From the NCBI GenBank assembly GCA_007280315.1, contig QYQC01000247.1:1-11468 (forward strand): a DNA stretch of 11,468 bases. Reading direction: 5' to 3'. Each line of letters begins with the position of its first letter. The first letter of the stretch is position 1. Below are positions 1 to 8,273 of this stretch, in pieces. The DNA comes from Betaproteobacteria bacterium (lineage in GTDB: Bacteria; Pseudomonadota; Gammaproteobacteria; Burkholderiales; SG8-39). Both the position numbers and the translations under genes were made by a program. The notes under the pieces are model-generated. The model had not been told where the DNA came from, did no database searches, and saw only the letters and a list, made by a program, of their open reading frames with translations.

Positions 1-1059
1 GCCGAGCAGCAGAAACATCGCACCCTTGGTGATGCCGTGGTTAAACATGTGCGCCACCGCGCCGGTCAGCCCGGCCTGGTTCGCGAGGCCCATGCCCAAA
101 GTGATATAGCCGATCTGCGCCACGCTCGAATAGGCGAACATGCGCTTCAAGTCGCGCTGGAACACGGCGACCAGCGATGCACTCACCAACGCCAGCACCG
201 ACAGTCCGATCAGAACTTCCGCCATCGGCAGCCGCACGAACACCAGCGGTACGCCGAACACCAGGAAGTAATAGCGCAGCAGCACATAGACCGACACCTT
301 GGTCGCGCTGGCGGCGAGGAATGAAGTGATGGCCGAAGGCGCATAGGCGTAGGCGTTCGGCAGCCATAAGTGCAGCGGAAACAGCGCCAGCTTGAGTCCG
401 ATGCCGGCGGTGATGAACGCGAGCGCGGCCAGCACCGGTCGAATTTCGTCGACGTCGCGCAGGCGCAGCGCCAGGTCGGCGAGATTGAGCGTGCCGGTCA
501 TGAGGTACAACAATCCGACGCCGATGATGTAGAAGGTGGCACCGATGGTGCCGAGGACCAGATACTGGTAGGCCGCGAGCAGGGCGCGCCGGTTGCTGCC
601 GAGGGCGATCAGCACATAGGTCGACAGCGACGATATCTCGAGGAACACAAACAGGTTGAACGCGTCGCCGGTGATGGTGATGCCGAGCAAACCCGCGAGG
701 CACAGCGAAAACATGGTGAAGAACAGATAGTGCTGGTCGCGCGGCAACTCGGCCGCGACGCTGGCGCGCGCGTAGGGCGCGACGACGGACGCAACCAGCG
801 CGACCAGCACCAGCACGAAAGAATTCAGCCCGTCGACCCGGTATTCGATGCCCCAGGGCGGCGGCCAGTTGCCGATGGCATACGAAACCGGTCCGTCCGC
901 GCGCACCTGGAACGCAAGCGCCAAGGCGATGGCGAGCGTCGCCCAGCTCACGAGCATGGCCAGCAGCCAGGCGAAGGTGCCACGGCGCACCAGCACCATC
1001 AGTGGCGCCGCCAGCAGCGGCACCACCACCTGCAGCGCAGGCAGATGCTCAGTGGTCAC
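1..1059 (-). CDS. mrpD: MrpD/MnhD, proton-channel subunit of Mrp Na+/H+ antiporter (3' end cut by window)
   Basis: An open frame of 353 codons from a GTG at 1059 to the window edge, with no stop. It encodes a polytopic membrane protein of the NuoL/M/N-MrpA/D family, which carries protons in complex I and in Mrp antiporters. Family hallmarks are visible: the NLFVFLEISSLSTY segment with the membrane Glu at residue 141, GLKLALFPLHLWLPNAY with the conserved Lys at about 223, and AHMFNHGITKGAMFLLLG near the cut end. Full-length homologues have about 490-500 residues, so roughly 140 are missing. The GTG start overlaps the mrpC stop (GTGA), which implies translational coupling. The presence of mrpE, F, G, B and C directly upstream makes MrpD the best call. 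A related NuoN- or hydrogenase-4-type subunit is the alternative, since a second MrpD-like gene often lies in such clusters. Confidence 0.93.
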   Translation of the reverse strand, partial: MTTEHLPALQVVVPLLAAPLMVLVRRGTFAWLLAMLVSWATLAIALALAFQVRADGPVSYAIGNWPPPWGIEYRVDGLNSFVLVLVALVASVVAPYARASVAAELPRDQHYLFFTMFSLCLAGLLGITITGDAFNLFVFLEISSLSTYVLIALGSNRRALLAAYQYLVLGTIGATFYIIGVGLLYLMTGTLNLADLALRLRDVDEIRPVLAALAFITAGIGLKLALFPLHLWLPNAYAYAPSAITSFLAASATKVSVYVLLRYYFLVFGVPLVFVRLPMAEVLIGLSVLALVSASLVAVFQRDLKRMFAYSSVAQIGYITLGMGLANQAGLTGAVAHMFNHGITKGAMFLLLG

Positions 1060-1421
1060 TGCGCTTCGCCCTCGCTCCGGTCTATCTCCAGGATCTCGTC
1101 CTCCTCGATGCTGTCGTAGGCCTCGCGTATGCGCACCACGATCGCCAGCCCTAGCGCGAGCGTGGCCACGCCGACCACGATCGCGGTCAGGATAAGCACA
1201 TGCGGCAGAGGGTTGGAATAGGTGTGGAACGAAGCGGCCAGGATGGGCGCAGTACCGCCGATCAACTTGCCTGGCGCGATGTAGAGAATGTAAACAGAAG
1301 TCTGAAATATGCCCAGACCGATCAGTTTTTTCACCAGGTTTCCGCGGGCGATCACAATGTACAGCCCGGCGATCATCAGGAAAATCGTGACCCAGTAGGT
1401 ATAGTGTCCGGTGAAACTCAC
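1056..1421 (-). CDS. mrpC: MrpC/MnhC, NuoK-like subunit of Mrp antiporter
   Basis: A 121-residue protein with three membrane segments, homologous to NuoK of complex I and to MrpC of Na+/H+ antiporters. The order is an N-terminal helix (WVTIFLMIAGLYIVIA), a second helix (KKLIGLGIFQTSVYILYIA) and a third (HVLILTAIVVGVATLALGLA), then a charged cytoplasmic tail rich in Asp and Glu. The segment NPLPHVLILTAIVVG is typical of MrpC. Length fits the family (about 113-125). The start is GTG at 1421, overlapping the mrpB stop (GTGA); the stop overlaps the mrpD start in the same way. It acts inside the membrane arm of the complex with MrpA, B and D. Confidence 0.95.
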   Translation of the reverse strand: MSFTGHYTYWVTIFLMIAGLYIVIARGNLVKKLIGLGIFQTSVYILYIAPGKLIGGTAPILAASFHTYSNPLPHVLILTAIVVGVATLALGLAIVVRIREAYDSIEEDEILEIDRSEGEAQ

Positions 1422-1849
1422 GCTTCGTCCACCACGCGCCGGCGTTCGGCGAACTGATAAAACACCTTTGTCATGACACCCGATACGGTGAATGCCACGC
1501 CGACCTCGACCCAGAATATGCCGCGCTCCTGTCCGTGCACGGTGTCGTGCGCGAGCACAAAATAGTCGAGGTAATTGCCTCCCATCAGAATGCCGAACAC
1601 GCCTACGCCGCCGTAAATCAGCACGCCCGCCGCGATCATGCTTTCGACAAGCCTGTCCGGCGCAAACCTGCGTGCGGCGGGCAGGCCAAAAATGATCGCG
1701 TAAAAGATGACTGCCGCAGCCGTGATCACGCCGGCCTGGAACCCGCCGCCCGGCCCGAAGTCGCCATGGAACTGAACATAAAGCGCGAACAGCAGCACGA
1801 ACGGGATCAGCACCTTGCCGAGCACCCGCAGTACCAGATCGCGCGTCAT
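1418..1849 (-). CDS. mrpB: MrpB/MnhB, membrane subunit of Mrp antiporter
   Basis: A 143-residue protein of the MnhB family with about four membrane segments. The signature HGDFGPGGGFQAGVI (residues about 28-42) is a highly conserved MnhB motif, and GGNYLDYF follows the third helix. The C-terminal part, GVAFTVSGVMTKVFYQFAERR, is also standard for the family. ATG at 1849 overlaps the stop of the preceding gene (ATGA) and the stop overlaps mrpC (GTGA). MrpB is a structural subunit needed for Mrp antiport; no catalytic residue is assigned. Length is normal, so it is neither fused nor truncated. Confidence 0.95.
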   Translation of the reverse strand: MTRDLVLRVLGKVLIPFVLLFALYVQFHGDFGPGGGFQAGVITAAAVIFYAIIFGLPAARRFAPDRLVESMIAAGVLIYGGVGVFGILMGGNYLDYFVLAHDTVHGQERGIFWVEVGVAFTVSGVMTKVFYQFAERRRVVDEA

Positions 1850-2364
1850 TGCTTCGCCTTACCGCGACGGCGGCGCAGCAGCGCGATCACGCCGGCACCT
1901 GCAGTGAACACCACGGTAGTCTCGCCCAGGGTGTCATAGCCTCGATAGCTTGCAAGAACCGAGGTCACCACATTGGGCACGCCGGTTTCTCGCAACGAGT
2001 CGACCAGGTAGCGTGGCACGACGTGCAGGTGTATCGCCGCCTGCGGATCGGAAAACGCTGGCAGACCGAAGGTGCCGTAGACCAGTGCCGCGCCGATGAC
2101 GATGGCGACGAACAGCGGCAGCAAGGGCCGGCGCAAAGGCTTGACCTCGTCCCCGCGGGTAAGATTGAGCGCCGTCAGCAACAGCACCGTGGACATGCCG
2201 GCGCCGACCGAGGCTTCAGTCATGGCCACGTCGACTGCATCGAGCGCCACCAGCGCCGTGGCCATCAGAAAACTGTAGATGGAGCCGAACACCACCACCG
2301 CAAACAGATTGCGCTGCACCACGATCGCGACGGTAACGACCGCCATCATGGTGAGCAGCGTCAT
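1846..2364 (-). CDS. Free-standing MrpA C-terminal-type subunit (MbhD/DUF4040 plus MbhE regions)
   Basis: A 172-residue membrane protein matching only the C-terminal part of MrpA. The first half (residues about 1-70) is MbhD/DUF4040-like: NLFAVVVFGSIYSFLMATAL, then DAVDVAMTEASVGAGMSTVLL. The second half is MbhE-like: NVVTSVLASYRGYDTLGETT near residues 129-148, equivalent to the N-V-DFRGFDT-GE motif of MrpA. The large NuoL-like N-terminal part of MrpA is absent here and may be encoded to the left of the window. The start is uncertain. ATG at 2364 begins 5 bases after the mrpG stop, but a Shine-Dalgarno-like GAGAGG lies about 22 bases upstream, nearer a CTG (2373) or an ATC (2382) in the same frame. 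The frame stays open to 2553 inside mrpG, but that extension does not look like protein. The stop overlaps mrpB by ATGA. Confidence 0.88.
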   Translation of the reverse strand: MTLLTMMAVVTVAIVVQRNLFAVVVFGSIYSFLMATALVALDAVDVAMTEASVGAGMSTVLLLTALNLTRGDEVKPLRRPLLPLFVAIVIGAALVYGTFGLPAFSDPQAAIHLHVVPRYLVDSLRETGVPNVVTSVLASYRGYDTLGETTVVFTAGAGVIALLRRRRGKAKQ

Positions 2365-2369
2365 GACGA

Positions 2370-2696
2370 TCAGGGTTTCGATGGATCCTCTCCCGGTGCC
2401 AGCAGCGGCTGCAAGCCGCGGGCACGCGCCGCCTTGGCCAGCGCGTGCGTGGCGGTTGGGCTGGTGAACAGCAGCAACAGCGCGATCATGAGCAGCTTCA
2501 CCGCAATCAGGGTCAACCCGGCCTGCAGTATCATGCCCAGCAGCAGCAGCCACGCGCCCACGGTATCGGTGATGCTCGCCGCATGCATGCGCGTATAGAA
2601 ATCAGGCATACGCACCAGGCCGAACGCCCCGATCGCGCAAAAGACGCCGCCGGCGAGCATACAAAACCAGCTCAGGATGTCCAGCGCCATGCTCAC
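2370..2696 (-). CDS. mrpG: MrpG/MnhG subunit of Mrp antiporter
   Basis: A 108-residue protein of the MnhG family with three membrane helices. Hallmarks are GGVFCAIGAFGLVRMPDFYTRMHAA (residues about 16-40), in which G-FGLVRMPD-Y-R-HA is the family signature, and the TDTVGAWLLLLGMILQ helix. The C-terminal tail is short and polar. The start is GTG at 2696, overlapping the mrpF stop (GTGA); an ATG two codons later (2690) is an alternative. It is a structural subunit of the Mrp membrane complex, and length is normal. Confidence 0.94.
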   Translation of the reverse strand: MSMALDILSWFCMLAGGVFCAIGAFGLVRMPDFYTRMHAASITDTVGAWLLLLGMILQAGLTLIAVKLLMIALLLLFTSPTATHALAKAARARGLQPLLAPGEDPSKP

Positions 2697-2977
2697 GGGT
2701 GCGGCTCCACGCCTTCCCCCGGCGCACCGAGATCTCCATGGCGGAAAAACTTCAGCACCGCGATCGTACCAACCACGTTGAGCAGGCCATAGACCAGGGC
2801 CAGATCAAGAAACTCCGGACGGCCGGTGAGAAAACCGAGCACCGCAAGCATCAGCATCGCCACGGTGCCGATGGTGTTCGCCGCCTGCAGGCGGTCGAAC
2901 ACCGTCGGCCCGAGAATGGCGCGAACCAGCGCGAGCGCGAGCGCAACCAGCAGGGCAATGGCACCGGCGGCGAACAT
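2693..2977 (-). CDS. mrpF: MrpF/MnhF subunit of Mrp antiporter
   Basis: A 94-residue protein with three membrane helices, belonging to the MrpF/PhaF family. The conserved core is RAILGPTVFDRLQAANTIGT (residues about 19-38), matching the family pattern R-GPT--DR--A-N-IGT. DLALVYGLLNVVGTIAVLKF follows in the last helix. The C-terminus carries a proline-rich acidic tail. ATG at 2977 shares one base with the mrpE stop (TGATG), which implies re-initiation coupling. MrpF and MrpG are small membrane subunits of the antiporter. Confidence 0.94.
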   Translation of the reverse strand: MFAAGAIALLVALALALVRAILGPTVFDRLQAANTIGTVAMLMLAVLGFLTGRPEFLDLALVYGLLNVVGTIAVLKFFRHGDLGAPGEGVEPHP

Positions 2978-3453
2978 CAGCGATAGCCCTCCACCTTGGA
3001 CACACGCTGGTCCATCTCACTGTCGATCACGCCGGCGCCGGCGGTGCGGGTCAGTCCGTGCACCAGGAATTCATCCTGGGTCGCCTCGACGGTGATGGTC
3101 CCGGGTGTGAGCGTGATCGAGTTGGCGTGGGTGGTCAGTCCGACCTGCGACTTTTGCGTCGGCTTGAAGCGCACCAGCACCGGACTGATGGGCAGGCTCG
3201 GGCTAAGGATGATGCGCGAGACGTCCCATGCGCACTTGAAGATTTCCTTGATCAGCCAGGGCCAGTACAACAACACCGAGGCGATCATCTGGATCGGGTG
3301 GCCTTCGCGATCGACGATGTGCATGCGCCGGGAAAGCAGCACCACGGCGAGTGCCGACCCGGCGCCGGCGGCGAGCAGAAACGGTTCGAAGTAGCCCGAC
3401 AGCAGGAGCCAGAATGCGTACAGCACAATGCCGAGGCTGGCTAAATGCAACAA
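2977..3453 (-). CDS. mrpE: MrpE/MnhE subunit of Mrp antiporter; first gene of the mrp operon
   Basis: A 158-residue MNHE-family protein. Two or three N-terminal membrane helices (residues 1-40 and about 57-72) are followed by the cytoplasmic domain with the typical stretch TTHANSITLTPGTITVEAT (residues about 106-124) and DEFLVHGLT. Length fits the family (about 158-165). The start is a TTG at 3453, chosen because GGGAG stands 7 bases upstream and no ATG or GTG fits the conserved N-terminus; a second TTG follows directly. MrpE is needed for full antiporter activity. As first gene it receives transcription from the candidate promoter at 3523-3551 or by read-through from pntB. Confidence 0.93.
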   Translation of the reverse strand: MLHLASLGIVLYAFWLLLSGYFEPFLLAAGAGSALAVVLLSRRMHIVDREGHPIQMIASVLLYWPWLIKEIFKCAWDVSRIILSPSLPISPVLVRFKPTQKSQVGLTTHANSITLTPGTITVEATQDEFLVHGLTRTAGAGVIDSEMDQRVSKVEGYR

Positions 3454-3522
3454 CCGATCGCTCCCTTGACCGAAAATGCGGCCCCGCTTCAGCGTCGTCC
3501 CCGGGGTCTCCTCCGCGGGGGA

Positions 3523-3551
3523 ATTCTACAGGGCCTTACCCCTGCGGACAA
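3523..3551 (-). promoter_or_regulatory. Candidate sigma70 promoter of the mrp operon
   Basis: Read on the minus strand, TTGTCC (3551-3546, four of six matches to the -35 consensus) is separated by exactly 17 bases from TAGAAT (3528-3523, five of six matches to -10). It would start transcription near 3516, leaving a leader of about 60 bases before the TTG start of mrpE. It lies wholly within the pntB-mrpE gap. This is a pattern match only. Confidence 0.45.
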
Positions 3552-3566
3552 CACAAACGACCGCAG
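3542..3566. repeat. Short inverted repeat after pntB
   Basis: A perfect 6-bp inverted repeat, CTGCGG at one arm (3566-3561 on the minus strand) and CCGCAG at the other (3547-3542), with a 13-base loop. It begins 7 bases after the pntB stop. No T-run follows, so it is not a standard Rho-independent terminator; it could stabilise the pntAB mRNA end. One arm overlaps the -35 element of the candidate mrp promoter. Confidence 0.3.
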
Positions 3567-3573
3567 TTGCCGC

Positions 3574-4989
3574 TCAGGCCTTCAGCGCCGCCAGCACCTC
3601 GTCCAGCATCTTCTTTGCGTCGCCGAACAGCATGCGGTTGTTGTCTTTGTAGAACAGCGGATTGTCCACGCCCGCATAGCCGGTGGCCATGCTGCGCTTC
3701 ATCACGATAGATGTTTTGGCCTTCCACACCTGCAGCACCGGCATGCCGGCGATGGGACTCGACGGGTCTTCCTCGGCGGCCGGGTTCACGATGTCGTTGG
3801 CGCCGATGATCATGGCGACGTCGGTGTTCGGAAAGTCCTCGTTCAACTCGTCCATTTCCAGCACGATGTCGTAGGGCACCTTGGCCTCGGCCAGCAGCAC
3901 GTTCATGTGGCCGGGCATACGGCCGGCGACCGGGTGGATACCGAAGCGCACGTTGACACCCTTATCGCGCAGGACCTTGGTGATTTCATAGACCGTGTGC
4001 TGCGCCTGTGCCACCGCCATGCCATAACCCGGCACGATGATCACGTTTTTCGACTCGCGCAACAGCTCCGCCGTTTCCGCGGCAAGGATGGGATTGACCT
4101 CGCCCGCCGGCTGCACACCGCCCGCGGGCGCGGGCGCACCGCCTTCGGAGCCGAATCCGCCCGCGATCACGCTGATGAAGTTGCGATTCATCGCCCGGCA
4201 CATAATGTAAGACAGAATCGCACCGCTCGAACCGACCAGCGCACCGACGACGATCAGGAGGTCGTTCGACAGCATGAAGCCGGTGGCCGCCGCCGCCCAA
4301 CCCGAGTAGCTGTTCAACATCGAAATCACCACCGGCATATCGGCGCCGCCGATCGCCATCACCATGTGAATGCCGAACAGCAGCGCGATCACGGTCATCA
4401 CCACGAGCGGCATCATGCCATCGTTGATCGATTCGGCATGCAGGAACTCCCGCCCGAACCAGATCACGATCAACAGACCGGCCAGATTCATCCAGTGGCG
4501 CCCCGGCAGCAGCAGGGTCTTGCCGCCGATTTTGCCCGACAGCTTGCCGAAGGCGATCACCGAACCGGTGAAGGTCACCGCGCCGATGAGGATGCCGATG
4601 TAGATTTCCATTTCATGAATCGATTTTGCCGCACCGCTGAATTCCGCCGAGGCCGCCGGGTCAATGTAATTGGCAAAACCGACCAGCATCGCGGCGAGAC
4701 CGACCAGGCTGTGCATCAGTGCCACCAGTTCCGGCATCTGCGTCATTCTGACGACGCGGGAAGCGTAAAGCCCGATGCTGCCGCCTACGACCATTGCACC
4801 AACGATCCAGGCATAGCCGGCCGAGGTGACGTGCGGCCCGGAAACCGTCGCCAGCACGGCGATGGTCATGCCGATCATGCCGTACAGATTGCCGCGCCTC
4901 GAGCTCTCCGGATTGGACAGACCGCCGAGACTGAGGATGAAGAGTATTGTCGCTCCGATATATGAGGCAGTTGCGAGAGTCGCAGTCAT
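3574..4989 (-). CDS. pntB: PntB, beta subunit of proton-translocating NAD(P) transhydrogenase
   Basis: A 471-residue protein (E. coli PntB has 462). It carries the membrane channel (domain II) and the NADP(H)-binding domain III of the enzyme that reduces NADP+ with NADH, driven by inward proton flow. Residues 1-265 hold about nine helices. MPELVALMHSLVGLA contains His93, the counterpart of the E. coli channel histidine, and GGADMPVVISMLNSYSGWAA contains the conserved Asp217 and Asn226. Domain III starts after the variable Gly/Ala/Pro linker (about 280-295): VPGYGMAVAQAQ (320-330), RFGIHPVAGRMPGHMNVLLA and GANDIVNPAAEEDP are NADP-site motifs. All look intact. ATG at 4989 has GGAG 7 bases upstream and stands 12 bases after the pntA stop, so the two are co-transcribed. 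Confidence 0.98.
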   Translation of the reverse strand: MTATLATASYIGATILFILSLGGLSNPESSRRGNLYGMIGMTIAVLATVSGPHVTSAGYAWIVGAMVVGGSIGLYASRVVRMTQMPELVALMHSLVGLAAMLVGFANYIDPAASAEFSGAAKSIHEMEIYIGILIGAVTFTGSVIAFGKLSGKIGGKTLLLPGRHWMNLAGLLIVIWFGREFLHAESINDGMMPLVVMTVIALLFGIHMVMAIGGADMPVVISMLNSYSGWAAAATGFMLSNDLLIVVGALVGSSGAILSYIMCRAMNRNFISVIAGGFGSEGGAPAPAGGVQPAGEVNPILAAETAELLRESKNVIIVPGYGMAVAQAQHTVYEITKVLRDKGVNVRFGIHPVAGRMPGHMNVLLAEAKVPYDIVLEMDELNEDFPNTDVAMIIGANDIVNPAAEEDPSSPIAGMPVLQVWKAKTSIVMKRSMATGYAGVDNPLFYKDNNRMLFGDAKKMLDEVLAALKA

Positions 4990-5001
4990 GATTCGTCTCC
5001 G

Positions 5002-6579
<1,578 letters not shown>

Positions 6580-6697
6580 GAAACCCCCTTGTACATTAAT
6601 TTCGTTACTGGATATTGGCTGCCGATTTTAAGCCGTTTGTACCGACGTTAGTGTCGATTCGGACAATTAATGCGGCCGCGGGCCAGGACCTGCGCGT

Positions 6698-6703
6698 ACT
6701 GTA
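6698..6703 (-). promoter_or_regulatory. Candidate -10 element of pntA promoter
   Basis: TACAGT on the minus strand (four of six matches to TATAAT). If transcription starts near 6690, the centre of the FNR-type palindrome falls at about -41, the position for a class II FNR-activated promoter, where the factor replaces the -35 contact. The leader to the pntA ATG would be about 110 bases. A second AT-rich element, TAAAAT, lies closer to the gene but has no matching -35. Confidence 0.35.
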
Positions 6704-6722
6704 CTTTTACCCGCAATTTCCT

Positions 6723-6740
6723 GTTTGATGTAGATCAAAC
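6723..6740. promoter_or_regulatory. FNR/Anr-type box upstream of pntA
   Basis: TTGATGTAGATCAA at 6725-6738 matches TTGAT-N4-ATCAA, the FNR/Anr consensus, at all ten fixed positions. The symmetry extends to 7+4+7 bases (6723-6740). It lies 144 bases upstream of the pntA ATG and 56 bases past the stop of the ABC permease. The only gene it could serve as a promoter site is pntA on the minus strand; no plausible plus-strand gene starts nearby. CRP-FNR relatives such as Dnr can bind similar sites, so the exact regulator is inferred. Confidence 0.75.
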
Positions 6741-6795
6741 ATCAATCATACCTGAGCCGACAAAACATAAATCAGCCGATGATTTTTGGGTGCAG

Positions 6796-7395
6796 CTATG
6801 CCCGGCGGCGCAGCGACGGAAATGCGAAACGCTCGATCAACTCGAACACGCCCTGAATAATCAGTGCCAATGCCGCCGCCGGAACGGCGCCCGCGAGCAA
6901 AGTCGCATTGTCATTGAGCGCCAACCCCTGGGCGATGCGCTCGCCGTAGCCGCCGGCGCCGATGAAAGCGGCGATGGTTGCGGTGCCGACGCCGATGACT
7001 GCTGAAGTCTTGATGCCGGCAAGGATCGCCGGCGCCGCCAGCGGCAATTCGATCAACAGCAGTTGTTCTTTCGGTTTGAGCCCCAGTGCCATCGCCGCCT
7101 GGCGCATGCCGCGGCCCACGCCCGTCATGCCGGTGTGGGTATTGCGAACGATTGGAAGCAGCGCATAGAGAAACAATGCGATCAGCGCCGGCGCGGTGCC
7201 GATGCTGCCTAGCAGCGGAATCAGGAAGGCGAGCAGCGCGAGCGAGGGTACGGTCTGAATCACGCCGACCAGTGCAAGGATGGGCTGGGCCGCGGCGTCG
7301 ATGCGCGCCGCGACAACTCCCAGCGGTATCGCCACGACAATGCCGACAGCCAGCGATGCGAACACCAGCAGCAGGTGCTCGCGCGTGAGGCGCAG
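6796..7395 (-). CDS. Osmoprotectant-type ABC permease (OpuCB/ProW-like), out of frame with its binding-protein part
   Basis: About 199 residues of a BPD_transp_1 permease of the glycine-betaine/choline/carnitine class. It starts inside the reading frame at LRLTREHLLLVFASLAVGIV and has about five helices. VIQTVPSLALLAFLIP, the coupling (EAA-type) loop QAAMALGLKPKEQLLLIELP and the C-terminal GTATIAAFIGAGGYGERI are all typical. The frame is open back to an ATG at 7575, but that upstream part is an arginine-rich shadow of the binding-protein gene. No ATG, GTG or TTG lies between that ATG and a GTG within the first helix. The real upstream sequence is in the neighbouring frame and joins here by a -1 shift at 7395-7397. 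As written, there is no natural start, so it is probably the 3' part of a broken fusion gene. Confidence 0.8.
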   Translation of the reverse strand: MRLTREHLLLVFASLAVGIVVAIPLGVVAARIDAAAQPILALVGVIQTVPSLALLAFLIPLLGSIGTAPALIALFLYALLPIVRNTHTGMTGVGRGMRQAAMALGLKPKEQLLLIELPLAAPAILAGIKTSAVIGVGTATIAAFIGAGGYGERIAQGLALNDNATLLAGAVPAAALALIIQGVFELIERFAFPSLRRRA

Positions 7396-8273
7396 AAATC
7401 CGGTCCGAACAATACGGCGATAAAGCCGCGTGCCGGTTTGCCGGCCGCGTCGGCGCCGGAGAGGAAGTGCTTCGCCACGTCGGCAAAGCTCTTCTTCTCG
7501 AGCTCGGCCTCGGCGTTGAGCCGGATCATCTGCCGCTCGCCGATCCTGCCTTCCAGTGTCTGCAATGCCTGCCATGCCAGCGGCAGGCGCCGCGGCAGAT
7601 CGAGCCGGTACAACAGCACCGCGTCGTAGCGGGGAAATACGCCGCGGTCGTCTTCGAGCACGCGTAAGCCGTAGCGTTTGATCTTGGCGTCGGTGGAATA
7701 GATGTCGATGACATCCAGCTTGCCTGCGGCGATCGCATCGTACGCGAGTCCGTGGTCCAGCCCGGTCGGCGTCTGCGGCATCGCGTACGCCGCCTTGAGC
7801 GCAGGCCAGCCGTCGGCGCGTGCCATGAATTCCTGCGACAGGCCGAGCCTGAGCGCGGGGTGGCGCGCGACATCGGACAGGGTACGCAGCGACATGCGCC
7901 CGGCTTCATCGTCGCGCATGGCGAGCGCGTAGCCGTTGTTGAAACCCAGACGCACTGCGACGCCCAGACCTTCGGGCGCGAGACGCCGGTTTAGCTCGTC
8001 CAGCGTAAACGCGCCCTCGATTTTGAGAATTTCACGCGCGATGGTGCCGGTATATTCCGGATAGACATCGATCGAGCCCGCCTTGAGCGCGGAATAAAGG
8101 ATGCCGGTGCTTCCCAGTCCTGGCCGGTGCTCTGCGCCGCCGGGTACGCTTTGCGCGATGATCTCGCCGAGTATGTAGGACTCGGTGAATCGTTTGGAGC
8201 CGACGCGCAAACCCTCCTCGCCGGCGGCGGCGCCTGCTGCAATCAGCAACAGACCAAGCACGACCGACTTCAT
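7260..8273 (-). CDS. Glycine betaine/choline-type ABC substrate-binding protein (OpuAC/OsmF-like), 5' part of a frameshifted fusion
   Basis: 337 residues as read. A Sec signal peptide (1-18, without a lipobox Cys) precedes an OpuAC-family domain: RVGSKRFTESYILGEIIAQ (about 23-41), GLGSTGILYSALKAGSIDVY and PEYTGTIAREIL, and later GLDHGLAYDAIAAGKLDVID and STDAKIKRYGL. The good sequence runs to FIAVLFGPDF at residue 293. After that the frame gives a Cys/Ser/Arg/Trp-rich tail of about 44 residues, CASRASTCCWCSHRWLS and so on, unlike any binding protein. The adjacent frame supplies the permease exactly at this point. Joined, the product would be about 490 residues, like known fused binding-protein/permease subunits of osmolyte importers. 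ATG at 8273 overlaps the exporter stop (ATGA). No cognate ATPase gene is present in the window. Confidence 0.85.
   Translation of the reverse strand: MKSVVLGLLLIAAGAAAGEEGLRVGSKRFTESYILGEIIAQSVPGGAEHRPGLGSTGILYSALKAGSIDVYPEYTGTIAREILKIEGAFTLDELNRRLAPEGLGVAVRLGFNNGYALAMRDDEAGRMSLRTLSDVARHPALRLGLSQEFMARADGWPALKAAYAMPQTPTGLDHGLAYDAIAAGKLDVIDIYSTDAKIKRYGLRVLEDDRGVFPRYDAVLLYRLDLPRRLPLAWQALQTLEGRIGERQMIRLNAEAELEKKSFADVAKHFLSGADAAGKPARGFIAVLFGPDFCASRASTCCWCSHRWLSALSWRYRWELSRRASTPRPSPSLHWSA

Noticed and set aside
2365..2553. N-terminal extension of the split mrpA gene into mrpG
   Set aside because: The extra 63 codons lie inside mrpG in another frame and read as Ala/Arg/His-rich shadow, while the membrane-protein pattern starts only near 2382.
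3445..4965. 506-codon plus-strand open frame
   Set aside because: Exactly antisense to pntB. The translation is His/Arg/Asp-rich with no domain-like pattern, as expected for the complement of a GC-rich gene.
6741..6795. Terminator after the ABC permease
   Set aside because: Only a weak AT-rich 5-bp dyad (AATCA with TGATT) without a following T-run is visible.
7385..7410. Programmed -1 frameshift as a built-in device
   Set aside because: No slippery heptamer and no obvious stimulatory hairpin or upstream Shine-Dalgarno at the proper spacing; an ordinary one-base loss is simpler, although this is kept open under findings.
7396..7575. Start of the permease at the ATG at 7575
   Set aside because: The 60 residues it would add are Arg-rich and are the off-frame complement of a well-conserved part of the binding protein.
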